A stretch of DNA of 42,837 nt from Microbacteriaceae bacterium PS02343 (lineage in GTDB: Bacteria; Actinomycetota; Actinomycetes; Actinomycetales; Microbacteriaceae), in assembly GCA_029959365.1 (NCBI GenBank), contig JASCOA010000015.1:1-42837 (forward strand), read 5' to 3'. Numbering within the stretch: position 1 is the first letter of the stretch; each line of letters begins with the position of its first letter. The notes under the pieces are model-generated. The model was given only the letters and a program-made list of their open reading frames with translations, was not told the origin of the DNA and made no database searches. Position numbers and translations under genes: made by a program. Positions 18,470 through 24,901 of this stretch are shown here, one piece after another.

Positions 18470-19151
18470 GCGCCACCGCCGAGTCGCTCGCGACGATGCG
18501 GCCGTCGCGCAGCTCGATGCGCCGCGGCAGGCGGGCGGCCAGCTCGGCGTCGTGCGTGATCACGACGACGGTGGTCCCCTCGTCGTGCAAGCGCTCGAGC
18601 AGGCCGAGCACCCGCTCGCCGTTGGCGGTGTCGAGGGCGCCGGTGGGCTCGTCGGCGAGCACGACGAGCGGATCGGTGACGATCGCGCGGGCGATCGCCA
18701 CCCTCTGGCGTTCGCCGCCGGAGAGGTCCTGCGAGCGGTGGCCGATGCGGTGCCCCAACCCCACCCGTTCGAGCGCTGCGCGAGCGAGCTCCCCCCGTTC
18801 GCGTCGCGGCACGCCGCTGTAGAGCAGCGCCGTCACGACGTTCTGCTCGGCGGTCAGGCCGTCCGTCAGGTGGAAGCTCTGGAACACGAAGCCGATCGTG
18901 CTGCCCCGCAGCGCGGAGAGCGCGCGGTCGTCGAGCTCGCGGGTGTCGGCACCGCCGATGCGCACCGTGCCGGAGGTGGGGCGGTCGAGCGTGCCGAGCA
19001 CGTTGAGCAGGGTGGACTTGCCCGCCCCGGAGCGGCCGACGATCGCCGTGAGCTCGCCCGGATCGATCCGCAGCGACACGTCGTCGAGCGCGGCGACCCC
19101 GCCGGGATGGATGCGGCTGACGTGGTCGAGTTCGAGCGCCGGCGTGGTCAT
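18462..19151 (-). CDS. MacB/LolD-type ABC transporter ATP-binding protein
   Basis: This 229-residue ATPase carries Walker [10 protein letters not shown], signature [14 protein letters not shown], Walker [15 protein letters not shown] and the H-loop VVITHD. The order and spacing, and the phrase [18 protein letters not shown], are typical of the MacB/LolD/FtsE group. The start overlaps the stop of the membrane-fusion gene by ATGA and the end overlaps the permease start, so the three are translationally coupled. It powers the adjacent permease. Confidence 0.95.
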   Translation of the reverse strand: MTTPALELDHVSRIHPGGVAALDDVSLRIDPGELTAIVGRSGAGKSTLLNVLGTLDRPTSGTVRIGGADTRELDDRALSALRGSTIGFVFQSFHLTDGLTAEQNVVTALLYSGVPRRERGELARAALERVGLGHRIGHRSQDLSGGERQRVAIARAIVTDPLVVLADEPTGALDTANGERVLGLLERLHDEGTTVVVITHDAELAARLPRRIELRDGRIVASDSAVAHA

Positions 19152-20191
19152 CGGGCCGTCACCACCGTCATGCCGGCGTCGACTCCGTTGCCGCTGACCT
19201 CGACGCGGTCGTCCGCGACGAGCCCGACCTCGACGGCGTGGAGCGCGCCGAGCTCGTCCTGCAGCGCGTACCCGCCCTCCGCGAGGGCCATGAGCGCGGC
19301 GACGGGCACGATGAGCACGTCCTGCACGGAGCGGGCGACGACGCGGACGGTCACGGCTGCGGCGTCGATGCCCTCGAGCGCCGCTTGGTCGTCGATCGCG
19401 ACGACGGCGCGCACCTCGGCCTCGGCGCCCTTCCCCGTGGTCTCGACGCTCTCGATCACGCCGTCGACGATGCGGCCGTCGGGCAGCTCGATCACCGCTG
19501 CGGCACCGGCGCCGATCGCGCCGGCCTCGCGCGCGGGGACCGTCGCCTCGACGAGCCTGCGGGTGGGCGTGACCGTGTACGGCTGACCGCCGGCCGCATC
19601 ACCGGTGCGCGCGCTGACGGCGGCCACTCGACTCGGAGCGCCGAGCACGATGACGTCCGCAGGGCCGATGTCGCCGGTGCGCTCCAGCCCGAGCGACTCC
19701 TGCCAGTCGCGCACCGCGGCGCGGAACGCCGCGTCGGTCCGAAGGGCCGCCGGATCGCTGCGGCGCAGATGCCCGAGCTCCATCAGGTTCGCGGCGACCA
19801 TGCTGACATCCGCGCCCTCCAGGCCCCAGCCGTCGAGCGCGCGGTAGAGCGGCACGTCGCCGATCAGCACCGGCACCGCCCGCTCATCGACCCGCAGGGC
19901 GACGGAGCCGCGATCGAGGTGCTCGCCCGCACCGGGCAGCCAGGTGATCGTGCCGCTGGCCTTGGTCGACACCGGCAGGGCGGCACCGAACCCGACGGCG
20001 CCGTCGAGGCGAGCGGTCTGAACCAGCTCGCCCCGCTCGACGACCGTGGTGGCGGGGGCGGCGGACTCGCCGGCCGATGCCGCGTCGTCGGTCGCCGGTC
20101 GCAGCAGCAGCAGGGCGCCGCCGGCGCTGGCCGCGAGGGCGAGGCAGAGCGCTGCGGCGATGAGGAGGGTGCGGCGGCGCGGCCGGGTCAT
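19148..20191 (-). CDS. HlyD/MacA-like membrane-fusion protein with peptidoglycan-binding-like segment
   Basis: This protein of about 347 residues has one N-terminal membrane helix ([23 protein letters not shown]) and then an extracytoplasmic adaptor. The beta-barrel and lipoyl-like parts are visible in [20 protein letters not shown] and [21 protein letters not shown]. An insertion near residues 120-165 ([14 protein letters not shown] through [20 protein letters not shown]) resembles the peptidoglycan-binding domain common in actinobacterial partners of MacB systems. The C-terminal [16 protein letters not shown] and [22 protein letters not shown] segments match MacA-like ends. The start is set by the ATGA overlap with the lipoprotein gene. 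It likely links the permease to the cell wall. Confidence 0.88.
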   Translation of the reverse strand: MTRPRRRTLLIAAALCLALAASAGGALLLLRPATDDAASAGESAAPATTVVERGELVQTARLDGAVGFGAALPVSTKASGTITWLPGAGEHLDRGSVALRVDERAVPVLIGDVPLYRALDGWGLEGADVSMVAANLMELGHLRRSDPAALRTDAAFRAAVRDWQESLGLERTGDIGPADVIVLGAPSRVAAVSARTGDAAGGQPYTVTPTRRLVEATVPAREAGAIGAGAAAVIELPDGRIVDGVIESVETTGKGAEAEVRAVVAIDDQAALEGIDAAAVTVRVVARSVQDVLIVPVAALMALAEGGYALQDELGALHAVEVGLVADDRVEVSGNGVDAGMTVVTAR

Positions 20192-20808
20192 CCGTCGCTC
20201 CGCTCGGAGGCGGTGGCCATGCAGGACTCCGTGTGCTGCATGCCGAGCGAGATGGACGTCGAGTCGTTCGACTCGCCGCCGAGCGCGAAGTTGATCCGAC
20301 CGAACTCGTCCGCATCCGTGATCTCCACCTCGCGCACGCCGTGGTCGCGCAGGCAGTCGACGACGAGCTGCGCGAACCGCAGCGCGTCGGGGTTCTGCGC
20401 GTCGAGCTCCCACGGGGGCAGCGGCGCCAGCCGCATGCACAGCTCCTCCGCTTCGGCGGCCTTCTCGGGGTCGCTGACGATCGCGGGGCCGACTCCGCTC
20501 CCACTTCCGATCCCCTGCAGCGCCGGGTAGTGGTCCTCGAGGCACTTCTCGCGCGGCTGCCAGGCCGCCTCGCCCTCCTCGTCGGTCATGTCGAGACGCA
20601 GCCGCACGGGTTCGCCGTACTCCGCGAAGAGCGGATCGGCCGCCTCGCTGGGCGCGGGCGCCTCGGTCTCCAGGGTGGCGATCCCCGCATCCGCGTCGTC
20701 GACGCCGCCCGGTTCGGGAGCGGCGGATGCGGAGCACGCGGTCAGCGCCGCCAGCAGGGCCACGGCGCCGGCAGCGGCGGGCAGGGTTCGGTCGATGGTG
20801 CGGAGCAC
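20188..20808 (-). CDS. Secreted lipoprotein of the export operon
   Basis: This 206-residue protein begins with GTG after an excellent AGGAGGA site and has a lipoprotein signal: charged start, AAAGAVALLAAL core, and lipobox LTAC with Cys25. The mature part contains four further cysteines (REKCLEDHYPAL, EELCMRLAPLP, VVDCLRDHGV, TESCMATAS). The CLRDHG motif recurs in actinobacterial lipoproteins located beside MacB-like transporters. It is the first gene of the operon, 116 bases from the divergent response regulator. It may be a ligand-binding or signal-sensing partner for the transporter or for the sensor kinase. The function is not established. Confidence 0.78.
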   Translation of the reverse strand: MLRTIDRTLPAAAGAVALLAALTACSASAAPEPGGVDDADAGIATLETEAPAPSEAADPLFAEYGEPVRLRLDMTDEEGEAAWQPREKCLEDHYPALQGIGSGSGVGPAIVSDPEKAAEAEELCMRLAPLPPWELDAQNPDALRFAQLVVDCLRDHGVREVEITDADEFGRINFALGGESNDSTSISLGMQHTESCMATASERSDG

Positions 20809-20855
20809 GGTTCCTCCTCGGTTCCTCGGTGGTCGTGCTCCACGCTCGCGGCAGG

Positions 20856-20877
20856 TTGTGAGGGACTTGTGAAGGAT
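20856..20877. promoter_or_regulatory. 11-bp tandem repeat, predicted response-regulator binding site
   Basis: TTGTGAGGGAC and TTGTGAAGGAT abut exactly (9 of 11 bases identical) in the spacer between the lipoprotein operon and the divergent response-regulator gene. Head-to-tail repeats with an 11-base period are the usual binding mode of OmpR/PhoB-type dimers. The position would allow control of the operon and of the regulator itself. Confidence 0.6.
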
Positions 20878-20924
20878 CGGTAGGGAGCCCGACCGCGACG
20901 CTGGGAAGCTCCTAGAGTCGAACC

Positions 20925-21608
20925 GTGACCCGGATCCTGATCGTCGAGGACGACGAGCGGCAGTCCGAGCTCGTCCGCCGCTACCTGGAGCGCGAGGGGC
21001 ACGACGTCTCCGTGCTGGCCGACGGCACCGAGGCGCTGCTCGCGGTGCGCCGGTCGGCACCCGACCTGCTGGTGCTCGACGTGATGCTGCCCGGCGCGGA
21101 CGGCCTCACGGTCTGCCGCACGCTGCGCGAGGAGCAGCACGAGCTGCCCATCCTCATGCTCACCGCTCGAACCACCGAGAACGATCTGCTGCTGGGGCTC
21201 GAGCTCGGCGCCGACGACTACCTCGCCAAGCCCTACAGCCCCCGCGAGCTCGTCGCCCGCGTGCGCGCGCTCCTCCGCCGCACGAGTCGCAGGGCGACGA
21301 CCTCGACCGTCATCACGGCCGGCGACCTCGAGATCGACCCCGAGCGGCGGCTCGTCGCAGTCGCAGGCCGGCCCGTGGAGCTCACCCGTGCGGAGTTCGA
21401 CCTGCTCGAGGAGTTCGCCCTGCAGCCCGGCATCGTGCTCAGTCGCGCCCGCCTCCTCGACCGGCTGCACGGCACCGATCGGTGGATCGGCGGCCGCACC
21501 ATCGACACCCACGTCAAGAACCTGCGCGCCAAGATCGAGGACGACCCGCAGCGCCCGACGCGGCTCATCACCGTCTACGGGGTCGGCTACACGCTCGCTA
21601 CGAGCTGA
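20925..21608 (+). CDS. OmpR/PhoB-family response regulator
   Basis: This 227-residue response regulator has a receiver domain with the acidic pair in IVEDDER (residues 6-12), phosphoacceptor Asp52 in VLDVMLPGADG, the conserved threonine in LMLTART, and the lysine in LAKPYSPRELVARV. A winged-helix output domain (about 130-225) contains the LTRAEFDLLEEFALQPG and RTIDTHVKNLRAKIEDDP segments. It is divergent from the lipoprotein/ABC/kinase operon, and the tandem repeat between them is its likely target. The partner kinase is probably the one at 15411-17231. The start is GTG or ATG-equivalent at 20925 without a strong ribosome site. Confidence 0.95.
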   Translation: MTRILIVEDDERQSELVRRYLEREGHDVSVLADGTEALLAVRRSAPDLLVLDVMLPGADGLTVCRTLREEQHELPILMLTARTTENDLLLGLELGADDYLAKPYSPRELVARVRALLRRTSRRATTSTVITAGDLEIDPERRLVAVAGRPVELTRAEFDLLEEFALQPGIVLSRARLLDRLHGTDRWIGGRTIDTHVKNLRAKIEDDPQRPTRLITVYGVGYTLATS

Positions 21609-21697
21609 CCGCGTCGACGGAGCCGCATGCCAGCCGAGCATGCGAACGCATCTTCCTGCTTCCGCCGCAGACTGCTGCAGCTCGAGAGAGGAGCAGC

Positions 21698-22336
21698 ATG
21701 ACCGGCCAGGAACCTTCGGCGCGCACGACCGTCACCGTACGCGAGGCGACGCGACGCGATTGGGGCGCCATCGTGCGGTTGTTCGCGCAGGCTGCCGCCT
21801 TCGACTCGATGTTCATCGGGCTCGGACGCTCCGAGGCGCACCGCTCGCGCTTCTTCCGGGCCTACCTGAAGGCGCAGCCCATCAAGCGGCTCAGGATCGA
21901 CGTGGCCTGCGATCCGGACGGGGCACCGGTCGGCGCGGCGCTCTGGGAACGCCTCGACGTGGGGCGCGACTCGGCCGTGCTCGCGCAGATCCCCTACATG
22001 CTGCACTTCGTCCGCGCGCTCGGGGTCGCCAACAGCTTCCGCGGGGTGCGGCTGCAGCATCGCCTCGAGCGTCACCGCCCCATCGAGCCGCACTGGTACC
22101 TCAAGAACGTCGTCGTCGCCGAGCACGCACGCAGCACCGCCGTCGGCACCAGCCTGCTCGAGCACCACCTCGACGAGCTCGACAGGACCGGGCAGTTCGC
22201 CTACCTCGAAGCGCGCGACGCCGACCAGCAGCGGTTCTTCGAGCGCTTCGGCTTCGTGCAGGGCGGGCGCATCGACGGCGGCCAGGACCGCCGGTTCACC
22301 GGGATGTTCCGCAACCCCGGACGCGCCGCTCGCTGA
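21698..22336 (+). CDS. GNAT family N-acetyltransferase
   Basis: This protein of 212 residues has the GNAT pattern: an N-terminal VTVREATRRDWGAIVRLFAQA strand-helix, a central WYLKNVVVAEHARSTAVGTSLLEHHLDEL that includes the acetyl-CoA loop, and the FAYLEARDADQQRFFERFGF C-terminal motif. The conserved glycines of the acetyl-CoA loop are reduced to one (STAVGTS). The ATG at 21698 follows GAGAGAGGAG. It stands alone after the response regulator, and its stop codon is part of a perfect terminator stem. The acceptor substrate is unknown. Confidence 0.87.
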   Translation: MTGQEPSARTTVTVREATRRDWGAIVRLFAQAAAFDSMFIGLGRSEAHRSRFFRAYLKAQPIKRLRIDVACDPDGAPVGAALWERLDVGRDSAVLAQIPYMLHFVRALGVANSFRGVRLQHRLERHRPIEPHWYLKNVVVAEHARSTAVGTSLLEHHLDELDRTGQFAYLEARDADQQRFFERFGFVQGGRIDGGQDRRFTGMFRNPGRAAR

Positions 22337-22349
22337 GCGGCGCGTCCGG
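22317..22349 (+). terminator. Strong terminator hairpin overlapping the GNAT stop codon
   Basis: CCGGACGCGCCGCT (22317-22330) and AGCGGCGCGTCCGG (22336-22349) form a perfect 14-base-pair stem with a 5-base loop. The stop codon TGA sits in the loop at the right-arm border (22334-22336). No U-tract follows, as usual for GC-rich actinobacterial terminators. Confidence 0.7.
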
Positions 22350-22464
22350 CCGGTTCCCCTACCGGTCGCGCCGTCGTCGACGCTCGTCGGTATCGCACTC
22401 GCGATGCTCTCACTCCGCGGGGATACGAGACCAGCTCGTCACGCACCGTCATCGGAGCGGAAGA

Positions 22465-22566
22465 GGTCTCGAATCCGCCGACGCGCTCGAGAGGTTCGCC
22501 GCCACCGAGCCCCTGATCATGAGCGGCGGCATCGGCGCCGAACCCGCGTCTCAGTACCGGTTCTGA
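22465..22566 (+). pseudogene. Possible remnant of a YciI-like protein
   Basis: In the 309-base gap between the acetyltransferase and the MerR gene, one open stretch ending at TGA 22566 reads GLESADALERFAATEPLIMSGG and then GAEPASQYRF. Its pattern resembles the C-terminal end of YciI-type proteins (ADDREAVERFLADDPYVRAG-like). No start codon or upstream part of such a gene is recognisable, so if real it is a decayed fragment. The rest of the gap holds the terminator and the MerR promoter. Confidence 0.2.
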
Positions 22567-22607
22567 CAGCCGGGACCCCAAGGTAGTGAGCGCACGGAGC
22601 TGCCGGC

Positions 22608-22638
22608 TTGACCTCGCCCCAGGGGCGGCATCCAGGCT
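22608..22638 (+). promoter_or_regulatory. MerR-type promoter with 19-base spacer and central palindrome
   Basis: TTGACC (22608-22613) and CAGGCT (22633-22638) are separated by 19 bases, the stretched spacing typical of promoters activated by MerR proteins. The perfect palindrome CGCCCC-A-GGGGCG (22615-22627) lies within the spacer. The ATG of the merR gene follows 7 bases after the -10, so the transcript would be leaderless. Confidence 0.55.
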
Positions 22639-22645
22639 GGAGGAC

Positions 22646-23536
22646 ATGGACAACCACCACACCAGCACCGGTCTCGCCGCGGGCAGATTCCGTGCCATGA
22701 CCGGGCTCTCCGAGAAAGCGCTCCGGCTCTACGACGAACGCGGCCTGCTCGCCCCCGACTCCATCGACCCCTCGAGCGGCTATCGAAGCTACCGATCCGA
22801 CCAGGTGCGCGAGGGGATCATCCTCGACGTGCTGCGCCGGGCACGAGTGCCTCTCGCCGAGCTCTCGACGACCGGGTTCCCGTTCGAGGAATGGCGCGGA
22901 AGGCTCGCGCTGCGACGCAGCATCGAGGACTTCCATCTCGACGTCGCCGAGCGCGTCGCGCAAGGGGACCCGTCAGCGTTCACCGTCCTCTCCGTCGATG
23001 CGCCGGCGGTCGACTTCATCGCGACGACCAGTCGTCTCGAGGCTCCAGGAGACCCCGACGAAGCACTGGACGCCTTCGGCACCATGGCCGTCGACCTGCC
23101 GACCACCGACCGCGGCCTGACGGAGGCGCTCGTCGAACACGGAGTCACCGTTCACCCCCAGTCGTGGACGGCCGTCTCCGGCGTCGACGCCGCGCAGCGG
23201 ATGCTCGTCGCGCACCGAACCGATCGACGCGTCGGCGAGGATCTGCGAGAGCGGATCGCCGCCACCCTGGCCGACCGTCTCCCGGTGCCCGCGGAAGTCG
23301 TCATCGGAACGCTGCCCGCCCGTCGCGAACTGACCTTCACGCCGCCTCCGAGGAGCGCGCCGGACGAGACCGGGGTCGATGAGATCGCCGACGACTACCT
23401 CCGGCTCGCGGCCTTCGCCGAGCACGCGCGACGGAACAGTCTGACGGCGCTCTCATCCGTTCCCCGACGCCGAGTGCACAGCACCTCGATGTTCGGCGGC
23501 GCCCAGCCCGAGACCGTCTTCGACGTCGCGATCTGA
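22646..23536 (+). CDS. MerR family regulator with GyrI-like effector domain
   Basis: This protein of 296 residues has a MerR winged helix at the N-terminus. It shows GRFRAMTGLSEKALRLYDERGLL (about residues 13-35) followed by DPSSGYRSYRSDQVREG, and then the linker helix. The rest (about 130-296) reads like a GyrI/AraC-type effector-binding domain. It includes AVDFIATTSRLEAP, and a conserved acidic and aromatic-poor C-terminal part ending FGGAQPETVFDVAI. Such regulators often respond to drugs or other small hydrophobic cations. The ATG at 22646 sits 7 bases after the -10 of the MerR-type promoter, suggesting autoregulation. No target gene stands immediately downstream. Confidence 0.85.
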   Translation: MDNHHTSTGLAAGRFRAMTGLSEKALRLYDERGLLAPDSIDPSSGYRSYRSDQVREGIILDVLRRARVPLAELSTTGFPFEEWRGRLALRRSIEDFHLDVAERVAQGDPSAFTVLSVDAPAVDFIATTSRLEAPGDPDEALDAFGTMAVDLPTTDRGLTEALVEHGVTVHPQSWTAVSGVDAAQRMLVAHRTDRRVGEDLRERIAATLADRLPVPAEVVIGTLPARRELTFTPPPRSAPDETGVDEIADDYLRLAAFAEHARRNSLTALSSVPRRRVHSTSMFGGAQPETVFDVAI

Positions 23537-23884
23537 GCACCGACGAGACCGAGCCTCCGTGCCCCCTCGGAGCTCGCGGTGCTACCGACTCCGGTGGCGA
23601 GCATCTGCCTCGGTAGATCGAACGTGACGCAGCGGGACCTTTCCGCGGCCGCAGACCGCCTGCCCGATGAGGCGGAGTGATCCGTCAGCCCGGTCCGGAT
23701 GCGACCTCGGCGGTTCGCCGGTCCAGCGCGTGTGGGGCGTGAGAGGCGTGGTTCTGCATCGCGCCAGGAGGGCGAGGGCGCCGGTAGATTGATCTCCATT
23801 CGACGAACTCGCGCAAGCGGGCCTCCGCTCAGCCGTTCGGTGAGCGATCGCCGCACCCACTTCTCAGCTCTCGAGGTCTCAACC
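23537..23884. other. Intergenic region before the first LacI gene
   Basis: This 348-base gap holds no convincing gene. A hairpin GAGCCTCCG / CGGAGCTC with a one-base bulge (23551-23575) may end the MerR transcript. An in-frame extension of the LacI gene reaches back to 23699, but it lacks a ribosome site and conserved residues, so it is treated as noncoding leader. Confidence 0.4.
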
Positions 23885-24886
23885 ATGTCCCGCTCACCCC
23901 GCAGACCGACGATCAACGATGTCGCGGCCACGGCGGGGGTTTCGAAAGGCACCGTGTCACGGGTGCTCAACGGCAAGGACTGGATCAGTCCTGACACTCG
24001 TGCTGCAGTGCACGCCGCCGTCGATTCGCTCGGCTACATACCGAACGGCAATGCGCAGAACTTGGCCCGGGAGCGCACGAACTGCATCGCTCTCGTCTTC
24101 TCGGAGCCGACGCTCCTGCTCGCGCAGAACGCCATCTTCGCCACGGTGCTGGAGCGGCTGACCGACGAGCTGACGGCTCGTGGATACTCAGCAGTGCTCA
24201 TGTTCGCCCACCAGGAGCAGCAGCGGCCGCACGTCCTCGATCAGGTGCAGCGGAGGCATGTCGACGGCGTGATCATGCTCACCGGCAATGCCGACGACCC
24301 GCTCATCCCGATGCTGTCGGAGACCGGCATCCCGATGGTCACCACCGGGCCTGTGCGTCGCGGCTCCACACTGCTCTACTCGGGCGTCGACGACGCCATG
24401 GGGAGCACGCAGGCCATCGAGCACCTGCTGTCGCTCGGGCGCTCGCGTATCGGGATCATCACCGGCCCCGTGCTCAGCTACGGCAGCGAGCTGCGCCTCT
24501 CGGCGGCACGGGACGCCTTGGGAGCGCTGGACGACCCCTCCCGCATCGAGGTCGCAGCGCAGTTCACCGCCGCGGAAGGCTACGAAAGCGCGAGGACCGT
24601 CCTCGCACGCCGCCCCGACCTGGACGGTCTGTACGTCGCCTCCGACGTCCTGGCTCAAGGAGCCATGGCTTACGTCCGCGAGAGCGGGCGCCGGATCCCG
24701 CAGGACGTCGCCATCGTCGGCTTCGACAACATCAGCACCGCCGAGACCCTCGACCCCCCGCTCACGACGATCGCGCCGACGCAGACCGACACGTCGGTCG
24801 TGACCCTGATCCTCGACCTGATCGACGGGCTCCCCGTGCAGTCGATCGACGTGCCGACCCGCCTCGTCCGCCGCGAGAGCGCCTGA
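23885..24886 (+). CDS. LacI family regulator of the rhamnosidase/galactosidase unit
   Basis: This protein of 333 residues has the LacI headpiece RPTINDVAATAGVSKGTVSRVLNGKDWISPDTR at residues 7-39 with the hinge helix NAQNLARERTNCIALVF. A periplasmic-binding-protein-like sensor domain follows, including VDGVIMLTGNADDP, RSRIGIITGPV, LDGLYVASDVLAQGAM and DVAIVGFDN. The ATG at 23885 begins exactly where homology begins. It is convergent with the GH78 gene, with only 15 bases between their stops. The closest CG-centred operator, TTGAATCGTCTCAA at 29741, lies in the divergent promoter of the GH35/GH78 and transporter genes. Derepression by an imported sugar is the likely mode. Confidence 0.9.
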   Translation: MSRSPRRPTINDVAATAGVSKGTVSRVLNGKDWISPDTRAAVHAAVDSLGYIPNGNAQNLARERTNCIALVFSEPTLLLAQNAIFATVLERLTDELTARGYSAVLMFAHQEQQRPHVLDQVQRRHVDGVIMLTGNADDPLIPMLSETGIPMVTTGPVRRGSTLLYSGVDDAMGSTQAIEHLLSLGRSRIGIITGPVLSYGSELRLSAARDALGALDDPSRIEVAAQFTAAEGYESARTVLARRPDLDGLYVASDVLAQGAMAYVRESGRRIPQDVAIVGFDNISTAETLDPPLTTIAPTQTDTSVVTLILDLIDGLPVQSIDVPTRLVRRESA

Positions 24887-24901
24887 CGCGCGCGGCCCGC
24901 C

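Noticed and set aside
22404-22586. 60-residue plus-strand frame after the acetyltransferase
   Set aside because: Arg/His-rich with no start signal; the competing frame ending at 22566 looks more protein-like, though only as a fragment.
23699-23884. N-terminal extension of the first LacI protein
   Set aside because: The 62 extra residues are Arg/Gly/Ser-rich and precede the usual LacI N-terminus, and no ribosome site supports 23699.
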